This document shows, in pieces, positions 44,701-56,992 of a stretch of 64,000 bases of DNA. This DNA comes from Progne subis subis (lineage: Eukaryota; Chordata; Aves; Passeriformes; Hirundinidae). The stretch is from the NCBI GenBank assembly GCA_022316685.1, contig JAKJHU010000825.1:1-64000 (forward strand), given 5' to 3'. The notes under the pieces were generated by a model. The model did not search any database, was not told where the DNA came from, and saw only the letters and a program-made list of their open reading frames with translations. Each line of letters begins with the position of its first letter. Position 1 is the stretch's first letter. The position numbers were made by a program, and so were the translations under genes.

Positions 44701-46237
44701 AAGCGCTGTTTGGGTCAGCTCTCCCCTGCCGAGGAGGGAATGAATGCCTCTGCCACTTCCCTGTGGCCGACCCCGTCCCCTCTGTCCTGGGGACCCCTTG
44801 GACCCTGCGGTTTATTCTTCCGTGGCTGCAAAAACTCTGCCATCATCTTTGCCTTAGGTTTTACCTTTTCCTCATCCCTCCTTACATATATCTGCTGTGT
44901 TTTTCTAACTAGTTCTTCTAGAGGCTTGTTCTGCCACTCCTCATCTTTCTGTACCCCTTTCCGTATGTCAGGCCAGGCCTTTGTAACAAATTGTACCTTC
45001 AACAGTGTGTCAAAGGCTGGTCCCTCCGGATCCATCCCCCGTGTTTCCACAAGGCCTCTCTAATCCTCTCCAACCAGTGAGAGGGGCTTTCATGTTTCTC
45101 CTGTTCTAAGGACATAGCCTCAGCTCTGTTGTTAGTTCTGGGAACTGCTGATTTCATTGCCCTAATTAAATCAACACGGTAATTGCAGAGGCGAGCCAAA
45201 CTGGTCTCCTCATTTGGGTTCCACTGGGGGTCCACCTGGGGGATGGCATCATCCACTGTAGGTACATTAGGTCCAGCCCCTGCTGCTGCTTGTGGATGTT
45301 CATCCTCCCAAAGCTGCCGAGCTTTCTGCAAAATCATTCATTTCTCTGATGACCCAAACAAAATCCCCAGGAGAAAATCCCAATCCTTCCATGTATAATT
45401 CACGTTTCTTAAATATTCTATCTTTTCCCCCAGCCCTATGGGATCATCTAAATATGAGTGTAATTCTTTTTTCAACCTCCTTATATCCTGGGTAGTAAGT
45501 GGTACAATTACAAACCCAAACCCTCCCCCCTGACCCCCCAAAGGAACTTGGTGGAGTGGTTTCTGGCGTACCCCTGCCTCTTGGGTCCGGGGCGCTTCTG
45601 ATGTGCTCAATTGATTTCCTCTTCTAGTTCTACGTGGTGGTATGATAGGCTGCTCCCTTCCCCCTACACCATTCTTATTCTCAGGTGGGGCTGTAGGAAC
45701 AACATTCCCCTGATCCCTTTGCTCTGGGAGTTGAGGATACAGGGGACCTGCAGCTGGTCCAGGTTCAGCTGGCAACACTGGAGGACAAGACAGGGGAAAG
45801 TGCTGAAGAACATCCCAATTCTCACCAGTTCCCCTTTCCTCCCTTTTTTCCTCTTCTCCCTTTTTCTTTAACACACAGGTTTCTTTTGTTGCTTGTTTAA
45901 ACCATATCAATCCACATTCTCTTTCAATCGATCTTTTCAAATTCTCCTCTAAATACTTCAACAAAATTCTACACAAACAAATTCTATCTGTTCCATAAGG
46001 TGGCCACATAAGCCCCTTTGGCAACTTGTACTCCGGCCACAGAAAATAACAATATTTTACCATCATCTCCATAGTTACCTCTGGGTGAATGCATAGTCTG
46101 TCCCAAGACCTCAGCATTCTCCCCAAGGGACTCTGCAGGGGTATTATGGGATCGTCATCCCTTTTCCTGGGGCCCCTTCCCGGGATTACCCTAGCAACCC
46201 TCCATGGGTGCTGTGTCTCACCTGTGCTGCCCTCCAT
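44701..46237 (-). pseudogene. gag (matrix to capsid), class I provirus
   Basis: The frame is open from 46237 to 45341. It carries a P/E-rich middle, then a capsid start (PLTTQDIRRLKKELHSYL). A TGA at 45338-45340 interrupts it, and the same frame continues to about 45000 with the major homology region (ESPSHWLERIREAL near 45050-45095). After a frameshift near 45010-45050 the capsid C-terminus and NC follow. The first Met codons lie inside the minisatellite at 46193-46470. Confidence 0.8.
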
Positions 46238-46470
46238 GGGTGCTGTGTTTCACCTGTGCTGCCCACCATGGGTGCTGTGTTTCACCTGTGCTGCCCTCCA
46301 TGGGTGCTGTGTTTCACCTGTGCTATCCTCCATGGGTGCTGTGTTTCACCTGTGCTATCCTCCATGGGTGCTGTGTTTCACCTGTGCTACCCTCCACGGG
46401 TGCTGTGTTTCACCTGTGCTACCCTCCATGGGTGCTGTGTTTCACCTGTGATACCCTCCATGGGCGCCCT
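46193..46470. repeat. 33-bp minisatellite at the gag start of the class I provirus
   Basis: About eight head-to-tail units of CCATGGGTGCTGTGTTTCAC followed by CTGTGCTGCCCT (one-base variants). On the minus strand each unit carries an ATG in the gag-proximal leader. Confidence 0.95.
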
Positions 46471-46700
46471 CCCAGGTTTGCTCCCCGAAGATCCCATTTT
46501 ACTCACCGGTGAGATTTTCAGTGCTCCTTCCCTGCGGACTCTTCACGGACCCCCCTGGTCCGCCACTCGTCTGTCTCCTGGACAGTCTCGGGAACCCAAT
46601 CGATCGCCCGGTGCCGGCCGCCACCAAGGGGAGCTGATCACCGAAACTGGGTGAGGCGCCTTCAGCTCCGCTCGCTGCCCGCCGCCCCGGACGGTGGAAA

Positions 46701-46718
46701 TATCCCGGACGAGTCCCA
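46701..46718 (-). other. Primer-binding site, class I provirus (tRNA-Pro-like)
   Basis: Minus-strand TGGGACTCGTCCGGGAT starts four bases after the 5' LTR end. It matches the tRNA-Pro 3' end except for one substitution and one missing base in the G run. The choice of primer is inferred from this resemblance. Confidence 0.7.
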
Positions 46719-46722
46719 GAAT

Positions 46723-47210
46723 TGTTAGGAAAATTAATCCACGCACACCAGAGGTTTATGTCCAAAAAGGAGACAGAGGAGTCCTTTTACTTTATTTGAA
46801 TAAAGGAAGAGGCCATGGGGCATTTCCCCTGGGGTCTCTCAGTTTTTCGGAGGACGCAGCCTCCGTTTTATCTTATTTTCCTGGCCGTATTTCCCTCTCT
46901 CTTTCCCCATTGGCTGAGGTACTTGAGAGGTACAGACTTCCCAAAATGCCTAAGATTCCCCTTTTAATGTATAACCCCCCCTAAGTTTTAATTTTTATAG
47001 CATTTATGAGTTTTTCCCCATTGTTGCTTTCATCTTTCAATATTCAATTTAATTTACAAACCTATGGTTTGTTTCTAAAGGCAAGTATCTTCTTTTCCAT
47101 TCATCAATCAGTAGAGTCCTTCCCATTGTTTCTCTCATCTCTCAGTGCTAGTTTGATCTACCAGCAGACCCAGGGCTTGTTTGTAAAGACAAATCTTGTC
47201 ATTCCTCTCA
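46723..47210 (-). mobile_element. 5' LTR of class I provirus
   Basis: 488 bp, TGTTAGG to CCTCTCA on +. The outer flank GTGT (47211-47214) equals the flank of the 3' LTR (40180-40183), suggesting a 4-bp target duplication. Confidence 0.92.
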
Positions 47211-47705
47211 GTGTTTGTGTTCTCCTTTCTCTTGTGCCTCTCTCTGCCTGCTCTGTTTGTCTCTCAGTGTCTCCCTCGATCCAGGGCAGCTCCCACCAAT
47301 GACCCTGCCCTGATTTAATTCCCAATCCAGGAGCTACAACAAGCAGGGATGAAGTTCTGGAGACTGGCAGTGAAACGTCACTGTAGGATCTTGCTGCACT
47401 CTGGTTTTGCCCCCTTATTCAGAGCTTTGCCTTCAAGGGCTGGAACAGCTTTTCCTTGCTGGGAACTGGAATTCCAGAGTCTTGGAGTATGTGCCATGCA
47501 GGAGCAGACAGACCGGGCTCCCACAGACTGGGCTCACATGGACTGGGATCCTACAGACTGGGCCTGCACAGACCGGGACCGAATGGATCAGGAACATCCA
47601 GACTGAGGTGATGCAGATTGGGACCTTGTAGACTGGGATTGTACAGGTTGGGCTCACGTGGACTGGGATTGTACAGACTGGGATTGTATGGGTTGGGTTC
47701 ACCTA
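47211..47705. other. Junction segment between class I provirus and block B
   Basis: The first 270 bp hold no recognised feature. 47505-47700 is a minisatellite of about 17-bp units (CACAGACTGGGATC and variants) related to those at 26600 and 34090. Block B begins at once with an LTR that lacks a target duplication (left flank ACCTA). Confidence 0.7.
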
Positions 47706-48376
47706 TGTCCTAGGGTAACTTTATGATGTTTGTATCCCCAATCGTCTGTTCTGTTTGTGCTGTATATTGAGTCCTGTGCCTTTAAGACTGGTTCTAAGAG
47801 CAAGGAGAAGCGCAGAGTTTGTTTTGAGAAAACTGCCTGACTCCTCCACATTCTTCTGCGGACGGGGTGTTCAGCGGAGGCTTGGAGAGACTGCAGGACA
47901 GAGACTTTTTTTTTTTTTTTTTTTGCTTTAATTAGTTTCAGCTAGCTAGGGCAGAGAAATTCCCTGGACTGTTTTTTTTTCCTTTTTCTTGGAACTGTTT
48001 AAACCTGCTCTAGACTGAAAACCCAGGGGAGCACTGGGGGCTGCAGCTGCGGCCCACCGGGGCCTGGAGCTCGGCATTTTCCAGCAGCGCCGGAGGGACT
48101 GGGACTGAGGAGAGACTGAGAGAGAGCCGAGCTCCACCCACGGCAAGGACTTTCTTAATTTGCCATCTCACTCCAGAAGGAGAGGTTTTATTGTTTCATA
48201 TTATTCATTCTTTATACTTGCATGCAATTTATTTGTTTAGTAAAATAGTTTTTTCCACTTTTCTCCAAAGAGGTTTTTTTTTTTTGGACTGGTTGTAGAG
48301 AAGGGCCACTTGGGTTTGCTTCCCAGAGGGATCTTATACAGGGGTTTTCTCCCAAATCTGCCTCCAAACCAGGACA
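47706..48376 (+). mobile_element. ERVL-family LTR, left border of block B
   Basis: 671 bp, the same length and family as 8662-9332, joined to the same position of the truncated exon (CCTTCACCGAGTG). Unlike block A, no ERVL body precedes it. Confidence 0.92.
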
Positions 48377-51300
48377 CCTTCACCGAGTGTTTTGGCTGCA
48401 AAGAAAGGCAGGACAGAAGATATCCCATGGAGCTCCCTTAGGAGATCCTCAGGCTCCCTGGGGCTGGCAAAGGAGCAGCACAAGGCACAGCCCCGGGGCA
48501 CAGCCCTGGGCCAGGCCACTTCCCTCTCTGCTCTTCTCCGTGGCTGCACGGAGCACACAGAAGGACACCCTGGCACTGCACAAGGGAAGAGCAGTGACAG
48601 CTAAATGCTCCTTCCTCCCACTGACAGCCATCCTGGGGATCACTCAGGGCTCCAGAAGGGAGTAGGGCAAGGTTTCTAGAACCCTTCAGCCTTGAGATCA
48701 TGTTAAGGGAAGTGGCACATGGGTGAGATCGTCCTGGACTGAAACTTATGATTCTCTCATAAAAGGTGTGTTGCAGACTTGCCTTCAGCCTCTGGCACTG
48801 CCTTCAAACCACCATTCGCCATCATTTCCAGATAATCCATGTCACGTTCCCAATCTAGAAGGGAGCACAGATGAGAACCATTTCCATGTGTGCTGGGATC
48901 CCCCTCTGCCTTAGGGAACTGGGCACTGCCAGGGGGTCGGGGAAGGCCGTGGGAGGCCGATGTCCATGGACAGGGCCAAAGCTGCCCAGGGGCCTGGGGA
49001 GCTCTGGGCTGGCTCTGCTCACTCTGCACACTCTTTGCAGGCCCTGTGCAACATCCCTGCAGGGGTGGCTGGAGCAGCCCAGGGCCCCTGGGGCTCTCTC
49101 ATTTCCACAGAAGAAACCCTCCCTAAAGCACCAAGAAGATCTCCAGCAGGCTGAGCCAAAACATTCCCTCATTTCACCTGTCCTGCTGGTGGGACAGCTC
49201 CGGCAGCCCGAGGGGACGGAGTCAGGCCCTGTCAGGACCCAGCGCAGCCCCTGCCCAGCCGGGAGCCAGGGCTGGCTCTGGCCCTGGGCTGGCGGCAGGG
49301 CTCCCGCTCGGGGCTGCTCCTGTGCCTTGGGCCTCTGGGCGCTCAGGGCCAGCTCCGGGAGCAGCTGCAGCGGGAGGCACCTCGGGCACCAGTCCCGTTT
49401 CCCAGGGGCCGTCAGCGAGCTCCACAGGCCTCGAAGCCGAGGTGCCTCCAGCTTTGGCTGCTGCGGGGCCCTGCAAGGCTGGGAGCTGGGGGAAGAGCTG
49501 CTGCCACACAGCCCCAGAGAGGGCTGAGCCTGGCACAGCAATTACCTGCTCTGGCATTCTCTGCGTCTGTGACTGTGTTTGTGTCTGCCAACTCCTTCCT
49601 TTCTGCAGCAGAGGCTGCCACTGAGCTGCTGCTTCCTCCGGGAAGTTCCTCCTTCTGCACAGACTTTGGGTCCAACTCTTTGAGAAAGGAAGACGCACAG
49701 CTGGATTAGATGGAAACATTCAACATGGGGGAGTGGGCATCCATAGGAGGCAATGCTTGTTGGAGACATTGAAAAGCATCAGGAAAAGGCAGAAAACTCT
49801 GGGGGCTGGGCCAGAGCCCTCCCTCGTCCAAAGAGGTGCCCCACTTGGGCTGCTGGGACACAGGGGAAGGGCAGGGGCTCTCAGGGTGTGCATGGCCCGT
49901 GGGGCAGTTTGGGCTCCCTGTCAGCTGATGCGAAATGCCTTCCTGCAGAGCCTGGGGAGAAGCTGCAGCCAGGCCAGGCTGGGAAACAGCCCTGCAGGGT
50001 GGGAAAGCAGCACAGGGCAGCCAGGCTGCCATGGATCCCTTCCTGCTGTGCCGGGCCCGGCGTGTCCAGATGTGCAGAGAAAGGCCCCAGCTGCTGAGCC
50101 TCAGGAGAAGGCTCAGGGACATGCACCCACCTGGTTGTCTCTGAAGTATTTCCTTCAACGTTTGCTGCATGGGTTCGGATGGCTCCTGGGGTTTCTTGAG
50201 TCCTGTAGCTCTGTATTTTCCTGTCGGAGGACCTTAGAGCAAAGAGTTTCCATTTCCCAGGAATGGATCCCACAAAGCCAGTGCTCAGCCTGTGGGGTCA
50301 GCAGGGACACACTACTCACCCCTGCGATGGGAGCTGGGCTTGTGTGCAGCAACCAGCAAAGGAGCTGGAGACACATCTGTAACTCAACATTCAGAGAAGC
50401 TTCTGTAACCTCTGCTGATGTGCACGGGCAGCACTGAGGCACAGGAGCAGTGAGGGGATCGTGCAGGACAAGGGCACACATGGGCATGATTCTGTCCTGG
50501 CACCGGCAGCAATGCCCCCTGGCCATGCTATGGGCTCTGAGCTGGCAGCTCTGCCAGGGGGAAATGCTTGAACCTACCCTCAGCATCTCCCAGAGGCTCT
50601 GTCTTGGACGTGGGTTGGTAATCCAGATCACCTTCTCCCACAGGCTTGACTGCAAAGAAAGGCAGGACAGAAGGGATCCCATGGAGCTCCCTTAGGAGAT
50701 CCAAAGGCTCCCTGGGGCTGGCAAAGGAGCAGCACAAGGCACAGCCCCGGGGCACAGCCCTGGGCCAGGCCCCTTCCCTCTCTGCTCTTCTCCGTGGCGG
50801 CACAGAGCACACAGAAGGACACCCTGGCACTGCACAAGGGAAGAGCAGTGACAGCTAAATGCTCCTTCCTCCCACTGACAGCCATCCTGGGGATCACTCA
50901 GGGCTCCAGAAGGGAGCAGGGCAAGGTTTCTGGAACCCTTCAGCCATGAGATCATGTTAAGGGAAATGGCACATGGGTGAGCTCTTGCCACACTGACAGG
51001 GATTATTGTGACAGGAAAGGCACACTGAGAACTTGCCTTCAGCATTCTCTAAGAGTTTCATGATGCCATTCATCATGGTATCCAGAAAATGCAAGGTGCG
51101 ATCCCAATCTAGAAGGGAGCACAGATGAGAACCATTTCCATGTGTGCTGGGATCCCCCTCTGCCTTAGGGAACTGGGCACTGCCAGGGGGTCGGGGAAGG
51201 CCGTGGGAGGCTGATGTCCATGGACAGGGCCAAAGCTGCCCAGGGGCCTGGGGAGCTCTGGGCTGGCTCTGCTCACTCTGCACACTCTTTGCAGGCCCTG

Positions 51301-53826
51301 TGCACCATCCCTGCAGGGGTGGCTGGAGCAGCCCAGTGCCCCTGGGGCTCTCTCATTTCCACAGAAGAAACCCTCCATAAAGCACCAAGAAAATCTCCAG
51401 CAGGCTGAGCCAAAACATTCCCTCATTTCACCTGTCCCCCTGGTGGGACAGCTCCGGCAGCCCGAGGGGACGGAGTCAGGCCCTGTCAGGACCCAGCGCA
51501 GCCCCTGCCCAGCCGGGAGCCAGGGCTGGCTCTGGCCCTGGGCTGGCGGCAGGGCTCCCGCTCGGGGCTGCTCCTGTGCCTTGGGCCTCTGGGCGCTCAG
51601 GGCCAGCTCCGGGAGCAGCTGCAGCGGGAGGCACCTCGGGCACCAGTCCCGTTTCCCAGGGGCCGTCAGCGAGCTCCGCAGGCCTCGAAGCCGAGGTGCC
51701 TCCAGCTTTGGCTGCTGCGGGGCCCTGCAAGGCTGGGAGCTGGGGGAAGAGCTGCTGCCACACAGCCCCAGAGAGGGCTGAGCCTGGCACAGCAATTACC
51801 TGCTCTGGCATTCTCTGCGTCTGTGACTGTGTTTGTGTCTGCCAACTCCTTCCTTTCTGCAGCAGAGGCTGCCACTGAGCTGCTGCTTCCTCCGGGAAGT
51901 TCCTCCTTCGGCACAGACTTTGGGTCCAACTCTTTGAGAAAGGAAGACGCACAGCTGGATTAGATGGAAACATTCAACATGGGGGAGTGGGCATCCATAG
52001 GAGGCAATGCTTGTTAGAGACATTGAAAAGCATCAGGAAAAGGCAGAAACTCTGGGGGCTGGGCCAGAGCCTCCCTCGTCCAAAGAGGTGCCCCACTTGG
52101 GCTGCTGGGACACAGGGGAAGGGCAGGGGCTCTCAGGGTGTGCATGGCCCATGGGGCAGTTTGGGCTCCCTGTCAGCTGATGCGAAATGCCTTCCTGCAG
52201 AGCCTGGGGAGAAGCTGCAGCCAGGCCAGGCTGGGAAACAGCCCTGCAGGGTGGGAAAGCAGCACGGGGCAGCCAGGCTGCCATGGATCCCTTCCTGCTG
52301 TGCCGGGCCCGGCGTGTCCAGATGTGCAGAGAAAGGCCCCGGCTGCTGAGCCTCAGGAGAAGGCTCAGGGACATGCACCCACCTTGTTGTCTCTGAAGTA
52401 TTTCCTTCAACGTTTGCTGCATGGGTTCGGATGACTCCTGGGGTTTCTTGAGTCCTGTAGCTCTGTATTTCCCTGTCGGAGGACCTTAGAGCAAAGAGTT
52501 TCCATTTGCCAGGAATGGATCCCACAAAGCCAGTGCTCAGCCTGTGGAGTCAGCAGGGACACACTACTCACCCCTGCGATGGGAGCTGGGCTTGTGTGCA
52601 GCAACCAGCAAAGGAGCTGGAGAATTCCTCCCTGCAGACACATCTGTAACTCAACATTCAGAGAAGCTTCTGTCACCTCTGCTGATGTGCACGGGCAGCG
52701 CTGAGGCGCAGGAGTGGTGAGGGGATCGTGCAGGGCGAGGGCACACACGGGCACGGCTCTGTCCTGGCACCTGCAGCGATGGCCCCTGGCCGTGCTGTGG
52801 GCTCTGAGCTGGCAGCTCACTCAGGGAAAAGGCCTTGACCCACCCTCAACATCTCCCAGAGGCTCTGTCTTGGACGTGGGTTGGTAATCCAGATCACCTT
52901 CACCAAGAGGCTTGACTGCAAAGAAAGGCAGGACAGAAGGGATCCCATGGAGCTCCTGTAGGAGATCCTCAGGCTCCCTGGGGCTGGCAAAGGAGCAGCA
53001 CAAGGCACAGCCCCGGGGCACAGCCCTGGGCCAGGCCCCTTCCCTCTCTGCTCTTCTCCGTGGCTGCACAGAGCACACAGAAGGACACCCTGGCACTGCA
53101 CACGGGAAGAGCAGTGACAGCTAAATGCTCCTTCCTCCCACTGACAGCCATCCTGGGGATCACTCAGGGCTCCAGAAGGGAGCAGGGCAAGGTTTCTGGA
53201 ACCCTTCAGCCATGAGATCATGTTCAGGGAAATGGCACGTGGGTGAGCTCTTGCCACACTGACAGGGATTATTGTGACAGGAAAGGCACACTGAGAACTT
53301 GCCTTCAGCATCCTCCAAGGATTTAAAGTGCTTATGAGCCAGGGCTTCCAGATAATCCATGTTCTGATTCCAGTCTAGAAGGGAGCACAGATGAAAACCA
53401 TTTCCATGTGTGCTGGGATCCCCCTCTGCCTTAGGGAACTGGGCACTGCCAGGGGGTCGGGGAAGGCCGTGGGAGGCCGATGTCCATGGACAGGGCCAAA
53501 GGTGCCCAGGGGCCTGGGGAGCTCTGGGCTGGCTCTGCTCACTCTGCACACTCTTTGCAGGCCCTGTGCACCATCCCTGCAGGGGTGGCTGGAGCAGCCC
53601 AGTGCCCCTGGGGCTCTCTCATTTCCACAGAGGAAACCCTCCCTAAAGCCTGGGGCAAAACCATCCCCAAGGCTTCTTGGGGAGAAGGGAGCGCTGTCCC
53701 GGGAAAGGGGATCCAGGCCGCCGGCTCACCTGCTCCCTGCGCTCGCCATGGAGCAGCCTGGGCAGTCCTGGCAGGCAGGGCCACAGCCAGGAGGAGCAGG
53801 AGGAGCAGGCGCAGAGCAAGGGCCAT
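48377..53826 (-). CDS. Unrecognised modular secreted-protein gene, block B copy (three cassettes, 3' truncated)
   Basis: Predicted exons in order: signal 53730-53826; X 53303-53374; K 52844-52915; L 52383-52472; E 51800-51931; X 51037-51108; K 50578-50649; L 50131-50220; E 49546-49677; X 48783-48854; K stump 48377-48395, cut by the LTR. Lengths are 97, then 72, 72, 90 and 132 repeated. All junctions are phase 1 with AG acceptors and GT donors, except X, which uses GAAG|GCAAGT. One cassette is 366 bases, 122 residues. The protein would be a signal peptide followed by acidic, cysteine-free repeats; E is rich in Ser/Ala (ELPGGSSSSVAASAAERKEL). Pro/Ala-rich open stretches after each E (49222-49478, 51476-51732) could be alternative terminal exons. 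No known family is recognised. The block A copy has one cassette fewer. Confidence 0.55.
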
Positions 53827-53983
53827 GGTGCCTCGCCCTGTGTCAGTCCTGCTGCTCTTGCTGCAACCACTGTCTGCACAACGCTTCCAAATGTCAGCAC
53901 CGCTGCTGCCGCCGCCGATGCTGCCGCTGCAGTTGTGGTCAAGGACCAACTGCTGGGTCGTTGTGGTGCTGTGCAACCACGGG

Positions 53984-54512
53984 GCTCTGGGACCTCTGTG
54001 ACCTCAGAGCCTGCTGTGACCTCAGAGCCTGCTGTGACCTCAGAGCCCTGCTGTGACCTCAGAGCACTGCTGTGACCTCAGAGCCTGCTGTGACCTCAGA
54101 GCCTGCTGTGACCTCAGAGCCCTGCTGTGACCTCAGAGCCTGCTGTGACCTCAGAGCCTGCTGTGACCTCAGAGCCTGCTGTGACCTCAGAGCCTGCTGT
54201 GACCTCAGAGCACTACTGTGACCTCAGAGCACTGCTGTGATCTCAGAGCCCTGCTGTGACCTCAGAGCCTGCTGTGACCTCAGAGCCTGCTGTGACCTCA
54301 GAGCCCTGCTGTGACCTCAGGGCACTGCTGTGACCTCAGAGCCCTGCTGTGACCTCAGAGCCCTGCTCTGACCTCAGAGCACTGCTGTGACCTCAGAGCC
54401 TGCTGTGACCTCAGAGCCCTGCTGTGACCTCAGAGCACTGCTGCGACCTCAGAGCCCGGCTGTGACCTCAGAGCACTGCTGTGACCTCAGAGCACTGCTC
54501 TGACCTCATGGC
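53984..54512. repeat. 18/19-bp TGACCTCA satellite, block B copy
   Basis: About 27 units, roughly half of the block A array, same unit and orientation, about 160 bp upstream of the signal exon. Confidence 0.97.
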
Positions 54513-56608
54513 CTTAGCTGTATCCCCAGAGTGTACCCCCATCTGTACTAATGGACTGCCTTGATTGTAAATGTTTGTCTTCATGAAATGGCCATGGCTG
54601 AACAAAACCTTTGTTTTGCCTGCTGACGTTGCTGCTCAGGCTGTGCCCCTGGAGATGCTCTTGATGACTTGCTCTTTTTGGGGCCCTGCCACTGGAGGAG
54701 GTGCAGGCCCAGGTGATCCCAGTGAAGGAAATGTGCCCTCAGCCCAGGGACGCTCAGCATGGGCTCCCCCAGCCCCTCGGGGCCCCGCCGCTGGTCACAG
54801 CAGCCCCTGCCTGGCTCCTGCCTGCCCACACCATGCTGGCCCTGCACACAGCTTGCTCTGCAAAGGGCTCCCAGAGCAGCTGCGACCATTGGGTCACTCC
54901 TGTCTCTGTACTGACAGCTTTATACACAACAGCTTGCTGTCCTGTGGGCCTCGTAATGGAAAGAAAACACTCTGCTCCACTGCTGTTTGCTTTCTTTTCC
55001 TGGTCCTTGGCTGCAGGGACAGTGGAGGGGGGGTCTGCAGCCCCCGGGGCTGCTGCTCCCTGGCTATTGCCTGAGGCATTCCTCTCAGCTGGGGTGAGAG
55101 AGCCCTGCAGGGCTGGTGCCCAGCCTGCAGCAAGCAGCGCTGCTCCTGCTGCTGAGACACCCGCTTTGGGCCTCTCTCCCTGGCACTCTGTGCTCTCCTG
55201 CTCTCCCTGGCCCAGCGTGAGGCTGGGCTGGCTCAGGGTATGTGTCTGCTGAAGCCAAACTCCTCCTGCTCACCTTGCGGTGCCGAGAGAATTGAGAATC
55301 ACTGCATGTGGCTGCTGCATCCCAAGGAGGCTCCTGGTGCAGGCACTGCTGCAGCATCCCTCCTGGTCTTGTGTTTGGGGGGTGGGATCCCAGCCCAGGG
55401 CTCTGCTGTGACACTGGGGACCCCGGCTAACTCCAGGATCTCTCCCAGGTCTCCTTCCTGAGCTTCATCCCATGGCTCAGCCCCAAGGGCCAGATGGGTA
55501 TCAGGAATTTCACAGCCTACCATTGGTGACTCATAGTCAGAAAAACTTTAGCTGTGTTTCAAAATACCAGAGGCTGTGTTGTTTCCTTCCCACTGCGGAT
55601 TTTCCATCGGCCCAGCCTCAGCCCCCTGCAGCCTGCCTGGATGTCCTCCCGTGCCACTTCTGCAGTGCCCCTCGTCCAGGTCCCCCTGGTTCCGTGGGCA
55701 GCTCTTTAGGCCACTGAGGCCCCGCTCCTCCTTTTTTTGGGAGCACGACCGAGTGAGAGATGATTCGGGGCCTCAGCACCAAGACCTCCAGCAGCAGCGG
55801 TCGGTTCCGAGCGCACTTGGTGGCCGCGGGCAGTTGCCCACGGCTCTGGCAGGGATGTGGAGGGGAGGCCACGCAGGGGAGCAGCCCCCACGGCCCAGCC
55901 CTGCCCAGCCTGCAGCCCCTGGGTGTGCAGCAGCAGGTCCTGGCATGACAGAGGCAGCGGCTGGGCAGCGCAGCACGCATTGCACACGTCTGCCACGGGG
56001 ATATGTTTGCAATATTGCGTATACATGCACTCCAAAATAAAAAAAAAATGGCAAAGTGTGGCTTAATTTCAGAGGCATTGGGGAGGAATTATTACCACTG
56101 CTTTCCTGGCTCATTTTTGGGATATTATATATATATTTAATACTTAATGAAAACAATTTCTCAGCCTGGAAAGGGAGTTTTACAATCACAAGGGTTCTTG
56201 CTTCACTCCAGGAAAAGCGTAATTCAGTGTACCAGGCAGATTTTCTCTTAACACATTGCTGATATTCTCATGCTGCCACTCATTCGTAGAGATGGAATAA
56301 TTTCTCACTGTTCATGTTTGCTTTTTGTTTGGAAACAGTAGGAGAAAAAATGTGCCCCCTGTGAAGATTTGGTTCATGTGGGTCAGTTCTTCTTTCAGCT
56401 GCAGAAGCTGAGGGAGGAATTCACAGTGGTTTTCCCAGGCAGAATCTGATGCTGGTGCTTGTGCTGTTGGGGTCTGGAGAGGGCTCTTTCCTAGCACAAC
56501 TCACCATGCTGAGCTGCTGGGCATATCTGATTTGTTTTATGGTTTTTACTGACTAAGAGCAGCCAGGAATTGTCTAGCAGAGCCTAAAACAGATCTGTTG
56601 GTTCCTCT
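54513..56608. other. Block B counterpart of 13561-15654, no recognisable gene
   Basis: Near-identical to block A. Small indels between the two copies shift most of the apparent reading frames, which argues against coding function. Confidence 0.5.
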
Positions 56609-56992
56609 GAGTCAGCTCAAACTGTGGTTGTTCAGCCTGGAGAAAAGGAGGCTCAGGGAGAACCTTCTGGCTCTCCACAACTCCCTGACAGGAGGGTGCA
56701 GCCAAGTGGGGCTCTGATCCCCAAAAACAAGGGACAGGACAAGAGGAAATGGCCTCAATTTGCAAATTAAATTTGGCCTCAAATTTGGAAATTAGGGAAA
56801 ATTTCTCCATGGAAAAGGCTGCAAAGCATTGTAACAGGTTGCCCAGGGCAGTGGTGGAGTCAGCATGCCTGAAGTGTTCAAAAGACACGTTGATATGGCA
56901 CTTGGTTTAGTGCTGAACAAGGTGGTGGTGGTGGATGAGGTTTGGATGTAAAAGCCTTTCCCAGCCTTTAGGGTTCTATGATTCCATGATTC
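56609..56992 (+). mobile_element. CR1 LINE 3' end, block B
   Basis: Copy of 15655-16042 with the same 5' truncation and the same terminal TTCTATGATTCCATGATT octamers, so it was duplicated with the block. Confidence 0.93.

Larger units (their letters stand above)
40184..47210 (-). mobile_element. Class I (gamma-like) endogenous provirus, complete LTR pair, defective
   Basis: Proviral order on the minus strand: 5' LTR (46723-47210), primer-binding site (about 46701-46718), leader with a minisatellite, gag, protease, RT remnant, RNase H, integrase, decayed env, polypurine tract, 3' LTR. The LTRs are flanked by a possible 4-bp duplication GTGT. Internal stops, frameshifts and a large RT deletion make it non-functional. 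Confidence 0.9.

Noticed and set aside
49222..49478. Pro/Ala-rich frame after the E exon as a firm coding exon
   Set aside because: It joins in phase 1 after a CTCCCAG acceptor but would need a 67-base intron and gives low-complexity sequence; kept only as a possible alternative terminal exon.
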